DNA of 22,618 nucleotides from a virus. The notes beneath the pieces are model-generated. The model saw only the letters and a program-made list of their open reading frames with translations, ran no database searches and was not told the DNA's origin. Of this stretch, positions 19,115 through 22,618 are shown one piece after another. A program made the position numbers and the translations under genes. The first letter of the stretch is position 1. Each line of letters starts with the position of its first letter. The stretch is taken from IMG/VR virus record IMGVR_UViG_3300045944_000421, positions 1-22,618 of that record. One strand, 5' to 3'.

Positions 19115-20019
19115 TCGCCGCGCTCCTGGTCGTAGCGTTCAAACATGGGTCTGAGGTCAACGATGGTTTCGCGGCCGTCGGTCAGCCGCAACACCAACGA
19201 CCAGTCACGACAGGCAATGCCGGTAATGCCAGCGCCGGCCTCGCCGCGCTCGCCTTTCGGGCCGCGCTCACCAGAACGCCCCTGGCTACCGGCGCGTGCC
19301 GCCAGCATCCAGCCGTCGCCGGGCAGTGGCCCAGGATCGTCCGAGCGCGCGATCCATTCCGACCCGTTGAATGACACACGGTCAAGTTTCGCGTAGGCGT
19401 CGTCCGGGTCGTATTTGCCGCGCGCCTCACCGGTGCGACCATCAGGACCGCGTGGCCCTTCGGGTCCCGGCTCACCGGCCGGTCCCGGTTCGCCGTCCTT
19501 CAGAGCGGCCAGACGCTCGGTCATATCCTCACACAGCCGGTCATAGCGGCGGCGGGCCGCAAGTAACTGCTCCTGTGCCTCCAGCCGCTCCTCGCGCAGT
19601 TTTTCCAGCGTCTGCACGGCCAGCCGTTCCTCAGCCGCAGCGACCTCAGTGACCAGTTCATCAATGCGCGATTCGGTCTGTTCGCGGAATTCCATGTAAT
19701 CAGCAACACGATTGCTGATCTCTTCTACTACCGGCGGAACGAGGTCCGCACGCTGGGTCAACTCATCCAGTCTGATGCCCAACGCGGCATCGGCTTCGCC
19801 GCATACTTTGGCAACTTCCTCAACAGCGGCGGCAATATCGCCCTGCAATTTCACCAGAGTTTCGCCGCCGCCCCACCGCATTTCATCGATTGCCGCCGAT
19901 ATCCGGTCATGCTCGATGTTGATGCTTTCACCGATGGCTGTCGTCAGCCGCTCGCGTTCCTCGGCGAACCGGCGACCGAGATAGCGGCTGAGATCATCAA
20001 GCTGCTCTTGAAGTGACAT
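19111..20019 (-). CDS. Coiled-coil and collagen-like protein in the head module
   Basis: A 302-residue protein. Residues about 1-170 are charged, helical coiled coil (SLQEQLDDLSRYLGRRFAEERERL..., EERLEAQEQLLAARRRY). Collagen-type Gly-X-Y triplets follow at about 176-200 (GEPGPAGEPGPEGPRG) and 244-264 (GERGPKGERGEAGAG), separated by a small globular part (VSFNGSEWIARSDDPGPLPGDGW). The C-terminal ~38 residues form another small domain. Such proteins trimerise into rods and often decorate phage particles. The ATG at 20019, overlapping the portal gene by 23 bases, was chosen because the frame beyond it lies inside portal coding sequence. Confidence 0.75.
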   Translation of the reverse strand: MSLQEQLDDLSRYLGRRFAEERERLTTAIGESINIEHDRISAAIDEMRWGGGETLVKLQGDIAAAVEEVAKVCGEADAALGIRLDELTQRADLVPPVVEEISNRVADYMEFREQTESRIDELVTEVAAAEERLAVQTLEKLREERLEAQEQLLAARRRYDRLCEDMTERLAALKDGEPGPAGEPGPEGPRGPDGRTGEARGKYDPDDAYAKLDRVSFNGSEWIARSDDPGPLPGDGWMLAARAGSQGRSGERGPKGERGEAGAGITGIACRDWSLVLRLTDGRETIVDLRPMFERYDQERGE

Positions 20020-21502
20020 GCTCGGTCTCGCCCAGTTCGAATGCGCGTTCATCGAATTTTGCCGCCTTCGCCTGCTCCGGTTCCTCTTCCTGCGCTTCCG
20101 GTTTCTCTTCCGCCTCAGCCGCCGGTGGTGGCGGCGGCGGTGCATCGGGCCGCGGCGTTTCCGGCTTCGCCTTGTCCCATGCCGATAGCGGCACCACCTG
20201 CTGCTGCACCCTTGGCTCGTCGCCGAACGGTGCGTCGGGCAGATCCTCGGCGTTGCGGGCTTCGTTCGGCGCATAGATGCCGCCTTGCACGCCCCGCGCC
20301 AGCGCCTCGATGCGATCCTTGTAAGCCACGCGAAGCAACGCCGCGGTGTCGAACTCGACCCATTCGTCCGGCCATGATCTGAGCCCGAAGAAATGATCGA
20401 AAGCTACTTCTATGTGATTGATGGCGAATCCGAGCCCGCGCGCCAGCCAGAACTGCATCAGCGCCTCGGTCGAGGCAAAACTTGCCTTGTCGGTCATGCC
20501 GAGGATGGCCGGCGGTACGCCGTAGACCATGAAGATTTCTTCCTGGGTCAGCTTGATGGTCGCCGCCACGTCGGCCTCCTGGGCCGTCATCGAAACGCCC
20601 TTGAACTTCATGCCGGGCGGCAGGATCGGTGGACGGCCGGCCAGATTATCGACGCCATGCCAGGCTTCATTGAAACGCTGCCCGAACTCTTTCGTTTGTG
20701 TGGTGGTCACAGCCACATCGGTCTCAATGACGCCGGCAGGCCGACTCATGTTGCCGAATGTCTTGACCAGCTGGCTGCCAATCGCCCGCTGCGCCGCAAT
20801 GGCGCTTGCCGCATGCCGCACCGGCGGCACCCCGACCAGCGGCTGGCCGCGGTTGGCTTCAAGTTTCACGTGTAACACGTCACGCGCTGGAACAATGATC
20901 GAAGTGCCGGAACCGGTGAGGCCGAGAAAGCGGCTGCGGTCGACGCTACCGCCATACTGTCGCTCGATCACGTCGTTGCCGGCCAGCTCATAGAAAACCT
21001 CGCCGCCCTGCGCCACCAGCGGCCGCGACTGCTTCGGATCGAACGGGTGCAGCGCCGCCACCTCAAAACGGTCGTTGCGAACGGCCAGCGCATAGGTGTT
21101 GCCGTCACGATAGAGATCAGCGGCAAGTTTCAGGATGAAGTCCGAGCGGGACTGGTAATCGTTCGGCCGCCGCAGAATCCTCGACAGCGCCGAATTGGTC
21201 ACCCGCTCGCGGCCGCCGTTGGGCAGCGCCCGCCAGTGATCGCCGGGACACATGGCAATGGTCTGCGCATAGGCCGCCACGCAGGCCTCGACGATGGCCG
21301 ACCCGCCGGCGGCCAGCGGGTCGAGGTCCATCTGCCAGAAATTCCAGTAACCCCATTCAGACGGCAGCCAGCCCTGATTTTCGCCCGTGGTGATCAGCCA
21401 CGGACCGGCCTTTGGCTGACCCTCGACGCCCGGCGTGCCGCTTTCCAGGCTTTTGCCAGTGAAGCGCTGCAATGCCCTGCGAAACGGATCGGCAATCGCC
21501 AT
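19997..21502 (-). CDS. Portal protein (HK97 family)
   Basis: A 501-residue portal, the dodecameric ring at one vertex of the head through which DNA enters and leaves. Family motifs are in order: SAIVEACVAAYAQTIAMCPG, RILRRPNDYQSRSDFI, ADLYRDGNTYALAVRND, VLHVKLEANRGQPLVGVPPV, KFKGVSMTAQEADVAATIKLTQEEI and VPPAILGMTDKASFASTEALMQFW. The C-terminal ~80 residues are a Pro/Glu-rich disordered tail (PPPPPPAAEAEEKPEAQEEEPEQ). It starts 4 bases after the stop of the small gene upstream. Terminase genes are not in view and probably lie to the right. Confidence 0.93.
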   Translation of the reverse strand: MAIADPFRRALQRFTGKSLESGTPGVEGQPKAGPWLITTGENQGWLPSEWGYWNFWQMDLDPLAAGGSAIVEACVAAYAQTIAMCPGDHWRALPNGGRERVTNSALSRILRRPNDYQSRSDFILKLAADLYRDGNTYALAVRNDRFEVAALHPFDPKQSRPLVAQGGEVFYELAGNDVIERQYGGSVDRSRFLGLTGSGTSIIVPARDVLHVKLEANRGQPLVGVPPVRHAASAIAAQRAIGSQLVKTFGNMSRPAGVIETDVAVTTTQTKEFGQRFNEAWHGVDNLAGRPPILPPGMKFKGVSMTAQEADVAATIKLTQEEIFMVYGVPPAILGMTDKASFASTEALMQFWLARGLGFAINHIEVAFDHFFGLRSWPDEWVEFDTAALLRVAYKDRIEALARGVQGGIYAPNEARNAEDLPDAPFGDEPRVQQQVVPLSAWDKAKPETPRPDAPPPPPPAAEAEEKPEAQEEEPEQAKAAKFDERAFELGETEHVTSRAA

Positions 21503-21505
21503 CTC

Positions 21506-21823
21506 TCACTTGGACTTCGGCATGGTGGAGCGGATTTCGTAGTCGCCCGACGGCTTGTCGGCCTCCAGCGACTTGGTTTCTTTCTTCGCCTTCGGGCTGT
21601 CGGCATCTTCCTCGCCGCGCAGTTTGCGGCCGGCCTTGGCAGCGGCAACCAGCATCTTGTCGCGATCCTCGTCGGTCATTTCTTTCGGCTCCACTGGCTC
21701 ACCGAACGGATCCCTGGCCCAGCCATCGGCGATGGCCTGTTTGGCCACATCGGGCGCAACGGTGAGACGTTTGCCGGCATAGTCGCCATAAAGGCCTTCG
21801 ATCACCACATCGTCATCGGGCAT
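21506..21823 (-). CDS. Small acidic hypothetical protein between capsid and portal genes
   Basis: A 105-residue protein. The first ~50 residues (DDDVVIEGLYGDYAGKRLTVAPDVAKQAIADGWARDPF) form a small domain that resembles the head-associated insert proteins found in other phages, and the remainder is a charged Lys/Glu-rich tail (PKAKKETKSLEADKPSG). It has a good ribosome binding site (AGGAG) and is preceded by a GC-rich hairpin after the capsid gene. I do not recognise a named family; a head decoration or assembly role is possible from position. Confidence 0.65.
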   Translation of the reverse strand: MPDDDVVIEGLYGDYAGKRLTVAPDVAKQAIADGWARDPFGEPVEPKEMTDEDRDKMLVAAAKAGRKLRGEEDADSPKAKKETKSLEADKPSGDYEIRSTMPKSK

Positions 21824-21834
21824 TTCAATCTCCT

Positions 21835-21878
21835 GCGAAAAGAGGCGGGCCGGAAGAGGAGGAGACGGCCCGCCAGGC
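21835..21878 (-). terminator. Attenuator-like hairpin after the capsid gene
   Basis: In the minus-strand direction a perfect 9-bp stem, GGCGGGCCG (21874 to 21866) with CGGCCCGCC (21852 to 21844), around a 13-base loop, is followed by the T-rich TCTTTTC. It begins 16 bases after the capsid stop codon. It may partly terminate transcription so that capsid message exceeds that of portal and later genes, or protect the 3' end of capsid mRNA. Confidence 0.6.
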
Positions 21879-21890
21879 TGAGGGAGGTTC

Positions 21891-22618
21891 CTACCAGGTA
21901 ACGGCAGCGATGGTCTGCACCATGCTTGAACGCACCATCATCCAGGTGACATAGAGCGACAGCCGGATGCCGATCGAGTCGGTCTGGAACAGATTGCGCG
22001 CCGGCGCCGCGACGGTGTTCGGCGAACCGGTGGTGCCGATTGCCAACGGCGTCGTATCCTCCATGTGCAGGGTTGCCTGGTCGCTGACGTTGAAGCGTGG
22101 CGCATCGCCGGTTGCGGTGGCAAACCAGTCGGCATCGACCGCAATGACCCGGCCAGCCGCGACTGTGGTCGAATCGATGATGCGGCTAACGCCGAACCTA
22201 GCCGCTGCATCGGACGGATTGCTGAAAGCCAGGTTTCCCGTCGTGGTCTGCGCCTGGTTCATCTTGCGCAGTTGCGCCGGATTCATGATCAGCACGATGT
22301 TGCCGCCGCCGCCGGCCGCCTCGATCGGCGCAATCAGCGCGTTGATGTCCGCAATGATCTTGTCAAGTGAGGTCGATGCCGCCGATGCGGTGATCGGGGA
22401 GACGCCATTCAGAAGCCCCGGCGGACGGGTTGCCGATTCCGCCACGGCATCGATCAGGAATCCATCAAGCGAATACTGCGTATCGTCAGCCATCGCCTTG
22501 CGCAGCAGTCCTTCGACCGCCGGCACCGACGACATCGCCATTTCTTCGGTATAGACCGTGATGCACGACAGCTTGTGCGGCGTCAGTGTGACGGTCGACA
22601 GGCCGATGTTCTTGACCG
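21891..22618 (-). CDS. Major capsid protein (HK97 fold), C-terminal part
   Basis: The frame is open to the right edge, so the N-terminus is missing. The visible 242 residues begin VKNIGLSTVTLTPHKLSCITVYTEEM, the HK97-type strand and EE motif, then LLRKAMADDTQYSLDGFLIDAVAES...PPGLLNGV, and end with NLFQTDSIGIRLSLYVTWMMVRSSMVQTIAAVTW, the typical capsid C-terminus. The protein forms the icosahedral shell. It lies upstream of portal in the transcript, the reverse of the usual portal-then-capsid order. Confidence 0.88.
   Translation of the reverse strand, partial: VKNIGLSTVTLTPHKLSCITVYTEEMAMSSVPAVEGLLRKAMADDTQYSLDGFLIDAVAESATRPPGLLNGVSPITASAASTSLDKIIADINALIAPIEAAGGGGNIVLIMNPAQLRKMNQAQTTTGNLAFSNPSDAAARFGVSRIIDSTTVAAGRVIAVDADWFATATGDAPRFNVSDQATLHMEDTTPLAIGTTGSPNTVAAPARNLFQTDSIGIRLSLYVTWMMVRSSMVQTIAAVTW

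Noticed and set aside
19111-20274. 387-codon version of the collagen-like protein
   Set aside because: The first 85 codons lie within the portal gene's Pro/Glu-rich tail and give an Arg-rich shadow sequence; the coiled coil starts at the ATG at 20019.
1-22618. CRISPR array, insertion sequence or tRNA gene
   Set aside because: No regularly spaced repeats, transposase motifs or cloverleaf-like sequence were seen on reading both strands. A dedicated tRNA scan could not be run.

Overview
The window is GC-rich DNA from a temperate tailed phage (siphovirus morphology) of an alphaproteobacterium, most likely a rhizobium such as Mesorhizobium. The evidence is the repressor type, the RecT neighbourhood, the integrase type, and a tail module built on the same DUF2460/DUF2163 plan as alphaproteobacterial gene transfer agents. 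No bacterial housekeeping gene is visible, so the whole window appears to be phage DNA.

Layout. (1) Positions 1-870 are the lysogeny switch. A gene on the minus strand (only its first 14 codons are present) diverges from a repressor gene on the plus strand. The 87-bp gap between them holds a 32-bp near-palindrome. Its 12-bp core GGTTAATTTACC recurs exactly in the early promoter downstream of the repressor. (2) Positions 870-6121 are a tightly packed plus-strand early/lysogeny operon in which most genes overlap by 1-4 bases. It holds a 28-residue membrane peptide, a conserved unknown, a RecT-type annealing protein, an AlpA/excisionase-like protein, a small HTH protein, a coiled-coil protein, a secreted protein, a T4 Imm-like superinfection-immunity protein, a tyrosine integrase and a small partner gene. 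(3) Positions 6122-6378 contain no clear gene. They hold direct and inverted 10-bp repeats that look like integrase arm sites (candidate attP), followed by two hairpins, the second a strong terminator. (4) Positions 6379-22618 are one minus-strand late operon. Read in its own direction from the right edge it encodes the major capsid protein (partial), a small protein, portal, a coiled-coil/collagen-like protein, head-tail connectors, tail terminator, tail tube, two tail chaperone-type proteins, tape measure, two hub/distal tail proteins, a large tail-tip protein with an apparent beta-propeller insert, a tail fibre, a small tail protein and a possible lysis/envelope cassette ending in a holin-like protein.

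How it works together. The repressor probably holds both the divergent leftward promoter and the early promoter closed through matching operators. When the early operon is on, RecT, excisionase and integrase handle recombination, while Imm and the secreted protein may alter the host envelope. The late operon builds a HK97-type head and a gene-transfer-agent-like tail.

Most unusual points: a repressor that has lost the S24 self-cleavage dyad; an apparently undivided integrase attachment region between int and the late genes; a collagen-like protein in the head module; a beta-propeller inserted in the tail tip; and a 38-bp duplication flanking the secreted-protein gene. Terminase, replication genes and an endolysin are not in view. 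All functions are read from sequence patterns; no database search was run.
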